This document shows positions 1 to 6,378 of a stretch of DNA of 26,085 nucleotides, piece by piece (the stretch's first letter is position 1; every line of letters starts with the position of its first letter). Both the position numbers and the translations under genes were made by a program. The stretch is from contig JAVBPP010000049.1 of NCBI GenBank assembly GCA_031549535.1, forward strand, positions 1-26,085. The letters run 5' to 3'. Source of the stretch: JAVBPP01 sp031549535 (GTDB lineage: Bacteria; Bacillota; Clostridia; Oscillospirales; Acutalibacteraceae). The notes below the pieces were generated by a model that ran no database searches, was not told where the DNA came from, and saw nothing but the letters and a program-made list of their open reading frames with translations.

Positions 1-309
1 TCATGGGCGGGCAATTCGCACCTTTGCTGTAAATGTTCATACTAAATACAAAAAACACAACGAGGCGGGGAGGCACGAAAAGGCCGGGAGAAAACCGGAA
101 AAGTTTGATATCACTAGGTTTTCAGGCGGTCAGTGATGGGACCTGATGGAGGAAATTTTGTAAATATTGTGCCGCTGAACAACGTGTTTGAAAAGGCTTT
201 TAAACGCTTTTAAAAAGCTTTTAAGCTCCAAAATGAGCGCAAAACAAGAGGACTATCGTAAAAAGCCATCAGGACGAGGGAAATTAAAGGGACAAACGGG
301 GGCAAAGAG
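1..309. other. Intergenic stretch with no supported gene
   Basis: I see no credible reading frame with a ribosome binding site on either strand. The stretch holds a weak inverted repeat, ATCACT at 110-115 against AGTGAT at 132-137, and the phased octamer repeat described separately at 196-224. The 5' edge of the window may cut a neighbouring feature that cannot be recognised from what is left. Confidence 0.5.
196..224. repeat. Three phased copies of GCTTTTAA
   Basis: The octamer GCTTTTAA occurs at 196-203, 206-213 and 217-224, so the copies start 10 and 11 bases apart, about one helical turn. The last two copies also form the palindrome GCTTTTAAAAAGC. The role is unknown. It could be a protein-binding array, a bent-DNA tract or chance in AT-rich spacer DNA. 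Confidence 0.5.
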
Positions 310-350
310 AAAGCTCGCAAACCCTTGATAACAAAGGATTTACGAGCTTT
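310..350 (-). terminator. Rho-independent terminator of the tRNA-Leu gene
   Basis: AAAGCTCG at 310-317 pairs perfectly with CGAGCTTT at 343-350, and the interior adds a second imperfect helix. On the minus strand the hairpin follows the tRNA 3' end by about ten bases and is followed by CTCTTT, a weak U-tract. Position and orientation fit termination of the tRNA transcript. Confidence 0.65.
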
Positions 351-359
351 AATGTGCCT

Positions 360-446
360 TGGTGCCGGTGACCGGGGTCGAACCGGTACGGTGTCGCCAC
401 CACTGGATTTTGAGTCCAGCACGTCTGCCAATTCCATCACACCGGC
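360..446 (-). tRNA. tRNA-Leu (anticodon CAA)
   Basis: The minus strand folds into a class II tRNA. The acceptor stem is GCCGGTG with CACCGGC, followed by discriminator A at 363 and an encoded CCA at 360-362. The anticodon stem CTGGA/TCCAG holds loop CTCAAAA, giving anticodon CAA, which reads UUG leucine codons. The long variable arm TGGTGGCGACACC is typical of tRNA-Leu. The T-arm is ACCGG-TTCGACC-CCGGT. It has its own promoter upstream and a hairpin terminator downstream, so it is probably a single-gene transcript. Confidence 0.96.
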
Positions 447-474
447 AAGTTAGTTGATTGGAGAACGCTTGTGT

Positions 475-503
475 ATTATACTAAATGGCGCAGAAAAGGT
501 CAA
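475..503 (-). promoter_or_regulatory. Sigma-A promoter of tRNA-Leu
   Basis: On the minus strand TTGACC (498-503) and TATAAT (475-480, a perfect -10) are separated by exactly 17 bases. The predicted start lies about 20 bases upstream of the mature tRNA 5' end at 446. Confidence 0.85.
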
Positions 504-643
504 GAAAAATTTATGATACAAATAAAAATTTCGAAAATGGCAGGAAAAAGAAGCCACTGTGCGACAAACGTGGGAGATGGCCGGGAGCTGCAGATTTCAT
601 GGATGACGCAGGTGCATGGCGCTGTACCCCCCGCCCCGTAACC

Positions 644-678
644 GTAGCAATTTTTGGGCAATGGAATAACATTGCTAC
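644..678 (-). terminator. Hairpin downstream of the MraY-like gene, possible terminator
   Basis: GTAGCAAT at 644-651 pairs with ATTGCTAC at 671-678. An inner alternative pairs GCAATG with CATTGC. It lies just past the stop codon of the minus-strand gene at 696. No U-tract follows directly, so its role as a terminator is weakly supported. Confidence 0.25.
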
Positions 679-695
679 ACAGGCAATAAAAATTT

Positions 696-1676
696 CTACC
701 CTCGCACCCATATAAGCGTAACCAAAGAAATGACAGTCTGAAAAATCAAGAATCTAAGCGTTGTTTGGGTGTTTGACCAGCCCTTGTTTTTGCGAAAATG
801 GTCGTGAAGCGGAGTGCGAATATTTTTGAAGGGATTCAGCTTTAAAAAGCGCAGCAAAGAGACCTTGACGATGCCCAGCAGGCCATCGCAGAGTAGGACG
901 AAGCACAGCGGAATGCTCAGCAGGATATTCCCGCTTTCCATAACCGCAATCCCCATAAACAGACCAATCGCCCGGGAACCCGCGTCACCCATCATCAGCT
1001 TGCTCGGTTCCGCATTTAGCCAAAGGTAGGGCAACAGGGAAAGAATGAGGATGAGGCTCATTCTTTCCATTGCGGCGTCCATCTGCAGAGATTTTCCAAC
1101 GATGGCAAGGAACGCGAGGGAATGGACGGATAGGGAACCGCAGAAGCCGTCAATTCCGTCGCTGCAGTTTACAGCGTTGATCATGAGCCATAAAAATACA
1201 GTTGCAAGCCCGAGGTAGACATAAGGGTTCACATGCAGCGTGTAAAAGATAAAATCAATGTTCAGTTTGTCACTATTGGTCCGGATAAAGACAAATGCAG
1301 TGGCAAGACAAATCAGTAAATCCAGAGCGCCCTTGACATACTCGTTCCAGGGATTTTTTGCCCTGTCGTCGAAGAAGCCGGACAGCATGCTCACGGTAAC
1401 AAAGATATAGTAGCAAAGCGATTCCAACGTAATCGGAACAAACAGCAGGGAGCACAGAACGAAACCCGCGACAATGAGGATGCCCGCTCCCCGTGGCTTG
1501 CCGGCGGAGAGCTTACCGTTAAACGCAAATTCCCGGCCTTGATCCTTCGGCAATTTGCTTTTGAAGAATAGGAGCAGGAGGCAGCCTACTGCAACGGTAA
1601 CTAGAATCACAAAAAGAGACATCTGTTTTGGGGGGAGGGCAATTGAATGTTGCAATGCGTCGAAAATAAAAATCAC
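696..1676 (-). CDS. MraY-like phospho-sugar transferase (glycosyltransferase family 4 type)
   Basis: A polytopic membrane protein of 326 residues, predicted to move a phospho-sugar from a UDP-sugar to a polyprenyl phosphate at the cytoplasmic face. MraY does this with UDP-MurNAc-pentapeptide to make lipid I. Family motifs are in order: GKPRGAGI (59-66), FFDDR with the paired aspartates 103-104, NAVNCSDGIDG (167-177), MMGDAGS (228-234) and PLHDHFRKNKGW (289-300). Canonical MraY has three histidines at the last site; here the middle one is Asp292. The gene is alone, not in a dcw cluster, and somewhat shorter than MraY (about 360 residues), which suggests a paralog with another substrate. The start is uncertain: GTG at 1676 has only a weak AGAAAG upstream, and ATG at 1622 has no better site. 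Confidence 0.82.
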   Translation of the reverse strand: MIFIFDALQHSIALPPKQMSLFVILVTVAVGCLLLLFFKSKLPKDQGREFAFNGKLSAGKPRGAGILIVAGFVLCSLLFVPITLESLCYYIFVTVSMLSGFFDDRAKNPWNEYVKGALDLLICLATAFVFIRTNSDKLNIDFIFYTLHVNPYVYLGLATVFLWLMINAVNCSDGIDGFCGSLSVHSLAFLAIVGKSLQMDAAMERMSLILILSLLPYLWLNAEPSKLMMGDAGSRAIGLFMGIAVMESGNILLSIPLCFVLLCDGLLGIVKVSLLRFLKLNPFKNIRTPLHDHFRKNKGWSNTQTTLRFLIFQTVISLVTLIWVRG

Positions 1677-1806
1677 AACTTTCTGAATTATGATGATACT
1701 GTATGGTAATATTTATGTGCTCAGTTTATCACATTGCCCCTATCACTGCAAGTGAATGTTTGTTGAGCAAGGCATCGCATGTTCTTGATTTATTTCTAAA
1801 AGCATC

Positions 1807-1835
1807 TTGTAAAAGATTGAGGGGGGTCGTATAAT
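1807..1835 (+). promoter_or_regulatory. Sigma-A promoter for the anchored protein gene
   Basis: TTGTAA (1807-1812) and a perfect TATAAT (1830-1835) are 17 bases apart. They end 40 bases before the ATG at 1876, and no other gene lies between. Confidence 0.7.
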
Positions 1836-1875
1836 ATTTGAAATCACTGAATGGATAGCAGAAAGGAATTGAAAT

Positions 1876-2595
1876 ATGAAAAAATGGATAATCGGCATAT
1901 GCCTGCTACTGGTTTTTGCGTTGGTTGCCACAGTTACAGGGATTAGCGTTATGACGCTGCGCCAGCGGGGCGAGCAGGTGCATTTTTATATAGCAAGTTT
2001 GGACGCCACGCAGGGTGTGACAAAAGAATCTTATTTCGCACATTTTAAGTCTGCTCTAAACTCTAACAAGGAGAGCGATAAAACCTTTGTGCAGTCGGTT
2101 AAACAAACATATAACCTAAGTGATGAAGCATTTGCCGATATGGCAAATAAGCCGGATGACTACCGCCAGTTTGTGGTGCGCCTCTTGATTGTGAATGACA
2201 GCAAATTTGATTTGCAAAACCTGCAATTTGTCGTGGAAACGCAGGATGGTATTTGGATGGAGACTGCTCCGGGGGAAGAACAAGCTGAGAGGGTTAGTTC
2301 GTCTGGGGAACACACGAAGATGGTAACACTCCTCATTCATAGCAAGGACCTAGACGCGGCTGCGCAGGAACAACGCATAAAAGATTTTATAAAGAGCATT
2401 GAATTTAAATTTGTGTTGCCGGAGTATATGGAGGAAAAGAACGTTTTAAAGAGACAGGTGTATCGTATGTTTTCATCCGGCGACGCACTGCCGGAAACCT
2501 ATACCGCTCCCCCCATTACGACTGAGGAAACTACAGAACCGGAAAATACAACACTGCCCAATATTACAACAATAACCGCAAAGGCAACCAACTGA
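1876..2595 (+). CDS. Membrane-anchored or secreted protein of unknown function
   Basis: I do not recognise the family. The 239-residue product starts with a basic MKK and a hydrophobic segment (about residues 4-26), either a signal anchor or an uncleaved signal peptide, with no lipobox. The middle part (about 30-200) is hydrophilic and mixed alpha/beta in appearance; the segment with FVVRLLIVNDSKFDLQNLQF suggests a beta-rich extracellular domain. The last 35 residues are a Thr/Pro/Glu-rich low-complexity tail, as in cell-wall-spanning linkers. The ATG at 1876 follows AAAGGA at a good distance. The gene has its own promoter (1807) and terminator (2652), so it is monocistronic. It is AT-richer than the downstream operon. 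Anti-sigma-like or sensor roles are possible but unsupported. Confidence 0.75.
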   Translation: MKKWIIGICLLLVFALVATVTGISVMTLRQRGEQVHFYIASLDATQGVTKESYFAHFKSALNSNKESDKTFVQSVKQTYNLSDEAFADMANKPDDYRQFVVRLLIVNDSKFDLQNLQFVVETQDGIWMETAPGEEQAERVSSSGEHTKMVTLLIHSKDLDAAAQEQRIKDFIKSIEFKFVLPEYMEEKNVLKRQVYRMFSSGDALPETYTAPPITTEETTEPENTTLPNITTITAKATN

Positions 2596-2651
2596 AAACA
2601 GCTTGACTTCATATAATTGAAAATGCGCTGAAATTTAATTTCAAGCGAAAG

Positions 2652-2688
2652 AAAAGCCTTGTAATCTTTCCGGATTACAAGGCTTTTT
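2652..2688 (+). terminator. Strong rho-independent terminator
   Basis: A 15-bp perfect stem, AAAAGCCTTGTAATC (2652-2666) with GATTACAAGGCTTTT (2673-2687), closes a six-base loop and ends in a T-run. It is nearly symmetrical and could work on both strands, but on the plus strand it closes the gene ending at 2595. Confidence 0.92.
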
Positions 2689-2721
2689 GACGTAGTATTG
2701 TAACAAAATAGTTCAAACCAC

Positions 2722-2750
2722 TTGACAAGGAGCGCCAAATTCGGTAAAAT
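2722..2750 (+). promoter_or_regulatory. Sigma-A promoter of the regulator/ABC importer operon
   Basis: A perfect TTGACA (2722-2727) and TAAAAT (2745-2750) are spaced by 17 bases. The expected transcription start, around 2757, falls inside the palindrome at 2755-2772. Confidence 0.88.
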
Positions 2751-2754
2751 TAAT

Positions 2755-2772
2755 CTGTCTCATATGATACAG
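2755..2772. promoter_or_regulatory. Palindromic operator candidate at the transcription start
   Basis: CTGTcTCATATGAtACAG is an 18-bp inverted repeat with a single mismatched pair. It sits right after the -10 box, where a bound protein would block RNA polymerase. Its length and two-fold symmetry suit a Crp/Fnr dimer. The nearest candidate is the product of the first gene of the operon, which would make it an autorepression site. I found no second copy in the window. Confidence 0.6.
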
Positions 2773-2791
2773 TTTTTTGCGAGGTGCGCAA

Positions 2792-3421
2792 ATGACAACT
2801 GCAAAACTGGAACAAGCGGCAAATCTACTGCGCAGGCACGCGATTTTTTCTTGTGTATCGCAAGCACTGCTGTTAGAGGAATTACGGGCACACGCTGTAT
2901 TCCGGACATTTCACCGCGGGGAATCTGTGCAGGTTTTCAGCCGTTCCATGGGCATGCTGTTACAGGGACGTGCGCGCGTGTGCAAGGGGGAAGCGCTCAT
3001 CAACGAGCTGTCTGCAGGGGAGCTGTTCGGTGCGGTAACGCTGTTTCGCGCCGGGGAAGAGGCACCCACTTCCCTGTTTGCCTCCGTTGCCTGCGAGGTG
3101 GTGTTTTTGCCTCAGGAATTGGTTCGTTCCTTGATGGAGCAGGTGCCGGATTTGGCGCAAGCCTATATCCGCTATCTGAGTGAGCGCGTGGGTTTTTTGA
3201 CCCGTAGAATTGCCGCCTACACCTCCGGCAGTGCGGGTGAAAAACTCTGCTGTTATCTACGGGAACACGGCACACTCACAAAGCCCAACTATTCTATGCT
3301 GGCAAAGCAGCTCAATATGGGACGCGCCTCGCTCTACCGCGTTTTGAACGAACTGGAGGAGGGCGGCGTTATCAGCCGCCAGGGCGGCGAGATACGATAT
3401 CTGAAGGAGGAGACTACATGA
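2792..3421 (+). CDS. Crp/Fnr-family transcriptional regulator
   Basis: The 209-residue product has the two-domain Crp/Fnr layout. An N-terminal cyclic-nucleotide-binding-like beta roll (about 15-120) includes FHRGESVQVFSRSMGMLLQGRARV and the glycine-rich INELSAGELFG. A dimer helix follows, then a C-terminal winged helix with MLAKQLNMGRASLYRVLNEL as the recognition part. The classical cAMP-contact Arg/Ser pair is not evident, and there is no Fnr-type N-terminal cysteine cluster, so the ligand is unknown. The ATG at 2792 is chosen over an upstream in-frame TTG at 2777 because GAGGTG ends five bases before it. It leads the operon and overlaps the next gene by ATGA. It probably controls the importer and itself through the palindrome at 2755-2772. 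Confidence 0.88.
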   Translation: MTTAKLEQAANLLRRHAIFSCVSQALLLEELRAHAVFRTFHRGESVQVFSRSMGMLLQGRARVCKGEALINELSAGELFGAVTLFRAGEEAPTSLFASVACEVVFLPQELVRSLMEQVPDLAQAYIRYLSERVGFLTRRIAAYTSGSAGEKLCCYLREHGTLTKPNYSMLAKQLNMGRASLYRVLNELEEGGVISRQGGEIRYLKEETT

Positions 3422-4428
3422 AACATCTATGGAAGCATTCTGCTCTGCCACTGCTTTTGGCGGCACTGCTGCTGCTCGCGGCCTGTGGCGGCGGAACAGA
3501 ACCCCCCACGGGCACAAACACGAGCACCACCCAAGCCCCGGCCGTTACCGTAAACATTGCCACCCTGCGCGGGCCGACGGGCATCGGCATGGCGAAGCTA
3601 GCACAGAATACAGCGCACTATAAGGTGAGCTATCTCGGTGCGGCCACGGAAATCGGCCCCATGCTCATCAACAAAAGCGTGGATATCGCCGCCTGCCCGC
3701 TAAACGTGGCAGCAAACCTGTATAACAAAACAAACGGCGCGGTACAAATGTTGGCCATCAACACCCTGGGCGTACTCTATATTGTGGAAAACGCAGAGAG
3801 CATTCAAACGTTTGCAGACTTAAAGGGAAAAACCATTTACGCCGCTAACAAGGGCGCAACACCGGAATTCATCCTAAACTATCTGCTGAAGCAAAACGGA
3901 TTGGAGCCGGGCAAGGACGTCACCATCTCTTACAAAAGTGAATTTAGCGAGGTGGTCGCCTTGGCGGCAAGCGGCAAGGCGAATATTTGCATGCTGCCGG
4001 AGCCGAATGTCACCGCGCTTACCGGGCAAAAACCGGAGTTTCGTACCGCACTGGATTTGACACAAGAGTGGGAGAACGCCGCTAAGGAGAAAGGGCAGGA
4101 TTCCAAGCTGGCGCAGGGCTGCATCGTGGTGCGCAAGGCCTTTGCGCAGGAACATCCCAGTGCGGTGGCCGACTTCCTCGCCGCTTACCGCCAGAGTGTG
4201 GCTTTTGTCGGCGATGAGCTTGACGCCGCGGCAGAACTCGCCGCTCAACTTCAGATTTTGCCCAGCGTTGCGCTCGCAAAAAAGGCCATTCCAAACTGCA
4301 ACATTGTGTGCATTACAGATGATGCAATGCAGTCGCTGGCGAAGGATAACTTGCAGATACTCTTTGATGCGAACCCGCAGGCTGTGGGCAACGCTATGCC
4401 AAAGGATGATTTTTATTTCCATTCGTAA
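3418..4428 (+). CDS. ABC transporter substrate-binding lipoprotein (NMT1/SsuA-like)
   Basis: This 336-residue protein binds the substrate outside the membrane and delivers it to the permease encoded next. It has a lipoprotein signal peptide ending in LLAAC with lipidated Cys23, then a short Thr/Pro linker. The mature part is a type II periplasmic-binding fold of the NMT1/SsuA superfamily: LRGPTGIGMAKL near the N-terminus, IGPMLINKSVDIAACPLNVA, LKGKTIYAANKGATPEF and MLPEPNV. Relatives bind taurine, sulfonates, pyrimidine precursors or thiamine precursors. The sequence does not tell which applies here, and no sulfonate or thiamine gene is nearby. The start overlaps the regulator's stop codon and follows AAGGAGG. 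Confidence 0.87.
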   Translation: MKHLWKHSALPLLLAALLLLAACGGGTEPPTGTNTSTTQAPAVTVNIATLRGPTGIGMAKLAQNTAHYKVSYLGAATEIGPMLINKSVDIAACPLNVAANLYNKTNGAVQMLAINTLGVLYIVENAESIQTFADLKGKTIYAANKGATPEFILNYLLKQNGLEPGKDVTISYKSEFSEVVALAASGKANICMLPEPNVTALTGQKPEFRTALDLTQEWENAAKEKGQDSKLAQGCIVVRKAFAQEHPSAVADFLAAYRQSVAFVGDELDAAAELAAQLQILPSVALAKKAIPNCNIVCITDDAMQSLAKDNLQILFDANPQAVGNAMPKDDFYFHS

Positions 4429-5194
4429 ACAAAAAAAGAAGCTTTATCTTGCAGGAGCCGCATTGTTATGGCTCCTGCTCTGGCATGCCGCTTATTGGGC
4501 GCTTGGGCAGGAGCTGCTCCTCCCCTCCCCCCTTGCAACGGCGCAGCGCCTTGCTGTACTTGCACTGGAGAGCACGTTTTGGAAAAGCGCCGGCGTTACC
4601 CTATTGCGCATCCTGGCGGGCTGGCTACTGGGCAACCTGGTCGGTATCCTGCTTGGCATCCTAACCGCGGCAAGCGAAATACTGGATAGCCTCTTCCGTC
4701 CGCTTGCCACCGTTGTAAAGGCAACGCCCGTAGCCTCCATTATTATTCTGGCACTCATCTGGCTGCAAAAAGGGACAGTACCCGTTTTTGCCGCCTTCCT
4801 GATGGTGTTGCCCATTGTTTGGTCCAACGTCCGTGAAGGAGTGCTGCAGACGCCAAGGGAGTTGCGCGAGATGGTAAAGCTTTTTCACTTTACAAAGATG
4901 CAACGACTTTGCAAGCTATACCTTCCACAGACGCTACCCTATTTTTATGCCGGCTGTATGAGCTCCGTAGGCCTCGCCTGGAAGGCGGGAATTGCCGCCG
5001 AAGTACTGAGCATTCCGGTAAATGCCATCGGAACAAAGCTATATGACGCAAAGATTTATTTGGAAACTACAGATCTGTTTGCCTGGACTATTTTGGTAAT
5101 TTTATTGAGTGTTGCGTTGGAATATGTGGTTGGGTTTCTACTCAAAATGCTGCAAAAGGAAGGAGCCTCCGAACCCGAAACAGGTGGAGTGTAA
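4406..5194 (+). CDS. ABC transporter permease (SsuC/TauC-like)
   Basis: A 262-residue inner-membrane permease of the BPD_transp_1 family, the usual length for SsuC. It has about six hydrophobic segments. The EAA loop that docks the ATPase is seen in REMVKLFHFTKMQRLCKLYLP followed by QTLPYFYAG. GLAWKAGIAAEVLSIP is the typical SsuC/TauC segment. The frame is open from 4142, but those upstream codons are a shadow of the lipoprotein gene. ATG 4406 is chosen because hydrophobic coding starts soon after it, which gives a 23-base overlap with the upstream gene. The ribosome binding site is weak, so translation is probably coupled. Confidence 0.86.
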   Translation: MIFISIRKQKKKLYLAGAALLWLLLWHAAYWALGQELLLPSPLATAQRLAVLALESTFWKSAGVTLLRILAGWLLGNLVGILLGILTAASEILDSLFRPLATVVKATPVASIIILALIWLQKGTVPVFAAFLMVLPIVWSNVREGVLQTPRELREMVKLFHFTKMQRLCKLYLPQTLPYFYAGCMSSVGLAWKAGIAAEVLSIPVNAIGTKLYDAKIYLETTDLFAWTILVILLSVALEYVVGFLLKMLQKEGASEPETGGV

Positions 5195-5200
5195 AGTATC

Positions 5201-5761
5201 ATGCCTTTTCAATTGGAAGCCATTTATAAGGCCTTTGACGGTAAGCCGGTTTTGGAGCATATTAGCCTGACCCTGCCGAAAAACGGTATATTTTTACTGC
5301 GCGGAGCCTCCGGTTGCGGTAAAACAACGTTACTGCGTATTTTAGCGGGTTTGGAGCAACCGGATAGCGGAAGGCGCATCGGTTTTGCGGGCAAGCGCAT
5401 CTCCATGCTGTTTCAAGAGCCGCGCCTGTTGCCGCAAAGCACCGCGCTGGAAAATGTTTCCCTGGTCTGCGGTGAAGAGCAGGCTCGCCGCTGGCTCTGC
5501 TCCGTTGGCTTGGATGGGGAACTTCTGCAAAAGCCGCATCAACTCAGCGGCGGGCAGAAGCAACGGGTAGCCATCGCCCGCGCGCTGGCCTACCCCAGTG
5601 ACCTGCTGCTGTTGGACGAGCCGTTTACAGGCCTGGATTTGCAGCTGCGCAGCGAGATTTTGCGACTGATTCAATTATACGCAAAAGAAAGTCCGGCGGT
5701 TTTAGTCTCTCACGAAGAAATTGGAGACTGGCCCATTGGCGGCGAATACAATTTGATATGA
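5201..5761 (+). CDS. ABC transporter ATP-binding protein (SsuB-like, short)
   Basis: The ATPase of the importer. Visible motifs are Walker A GASGCGKTT (35-43), Q-loop Gln72, signature LSGGQKQRV (115-123), Walker B DLLLLDE with catalytic Glu140, the D-loop GLD, and switch His171. At 186 residues it is clearly shorter than SsuB/TauB proteins (about 250). The region after Walker A is compact and the C-terminus stops soon after the H-loop, yet every catalytic element is present. It starts seven bases after the permease stop codon, with GGTGGAG about 11 bases upstream. A terminator follows at 5772, so this is the last gene of the operon. Confidence 0.88.
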   Translation: MPFQLEAIYKAFDGKPVLEHISLTLPKNGIFLLRGASGCGKTTLLRILAGLEQPDSGRRIGFAGKRISMLFQEPRLLPQSTALENVSLVCGEEQARRWLCSVGLDGELLQKPHQLSGGQKQRVAIARALAYPSDLLLLDEPFTGLDLQLRSEILRLIQLYAKESPAVLVSHEEIGDWPIGGEYNLI

Positions 5762-5771
5762 GAATCAGTTC

Positions 5772-5800
5772 CCCCAGACCCATTCGTCTGTGGGCTTTTT
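5772..5800 (+). terminator. Terminator of the ABC importer operon
   Basis: CCCCAGAC (5772-5779) pairs with GTCTGTGGG (5786-5794) with one bulged T, and is followed by CTTTTTCTTTG. It lies 11 bases after the ATPase stop codon and just before the next promoter. Confidence 0.85.
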
Positions 5801-5812
5801 CTTTGTTTTGCC

Positions 5813-5841
5813 TTGTAAAGTGCTACTTTTTTTTGTATACT
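5813..5841 (+). promoter_or_regulatory. Sigma-A promoter of the redox operon
   Basis: TTGTAA (5813-5818) and TATACT (5836-5841) are spaced by 17 bases that include a T-rich stretch. They sit between the importer terminator and the NuoE-like gene at 5884. Confidence 0.75.
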
Positions 5842-5883
5842 GTATGTGTTTTGACTGCCCAAACAATTCAATGGAGGTATACC

Positions 5884-6378
5884 ATGCCCTGCTGTAAGGA
5901 AGAAGACTGTAATTTATCGGCGCTCGATGGGGTGCTTGCTGCTTATCGCACTGTGCCAGGCAGCCTAATTACTGTTTTGCAACAGGCGCAGGAGGCTTAC
6001 GGCTATCTGCCGGAGCCCGTGATTGCGCACATCGCGCGGGAGCTGCAGCTCCCCCCCGCCCAAGTGTTCGGCGTTGCCACGTTTTACACCCAGTTTCGCT
6101 TTAAGCCTGTCGGGAAATATTTGATTTTGCTCTGCCAAGGCACGGCCTGCCATGTCAACGGATCCCAGTTATTGGAAAGAACCATCCGTGAGGAACTGGG
6201 CATTGAGGACGGCGAAACCACCACGGACGGCCTGTTCAGCCTAAAAAATGTCGCCTGCCTGGGCTGTTGCTCCCTCTCCCCTGTTATGATGATCAATGGC
6301 GAAACCTACGGAATGCTTACGCCGAAAAAATTGAAGGATATCCTGTTCTCCCTGCGGAAGGAGGCCGAATCATGCTGA
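5884..6378 (+). CDS. NuoE/HndA-like [2Fe-2S] subunit of a bifurcating transhydrogenase
   Basis: A 164-residue thioredoxin-like ferredoxin subunit (24-kDa NuoE, HndA/HydC family). The N-terminal helical bundle has the family phrase LQQAQEAYGYLPEPVIAHIA, and VFGVATFYTQFRFKPVGKY follows. The [2Fe-2S] ligands are Cys84, Cys89, Cys125 and Cys129. It would pass electrons between the flavin subunit and the other centres. The frame is open from 5758, but ATG 5884 has GGAGG nearby and begins family-like sequence. It overlaps the NuoF-like gene by seven bases. In this operon it most likely corresponds to the smallest subunit of a Sporomusa-type Nfn (Stn) complex. HndA of NADP-reducing hydrogenases is the alternative, but no hydrogenase gene is present. 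Confidence 0.93.
   Translation: MPCCKEEDCNLSALDGVLAAYRTVPGSLITVLQQAQEAYGYLPEPVIAHIARELQLPPAQVFGVATFYTQFRFKPVGKYLILLCQGTACHVNGSQLLERTIREELGIEDGETTTDGLFSLKNVACLGCCSLSPVMMINGETYGMLTPKKLKDILFSLRKEAESC

Noticed and set aside
210..440. 76-codon minus-strand frame
   Set aside because: It overlaps the tRNA-Leu gene and its terminator almost entirely.
485..715. 76-codon frame downstream of the MraY-like gene
   Set aside because: No ribosome binding site, composition not protein-like, and it starts within the tRNA promoter.
4142..4405. 88-codon upstream extension of the ABC permease frame
   Set aside because: The extension overlaps the lipoprotein gene and has no hydrophobic or family-like sequence. 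ATG 4406 gives the usual permease length.
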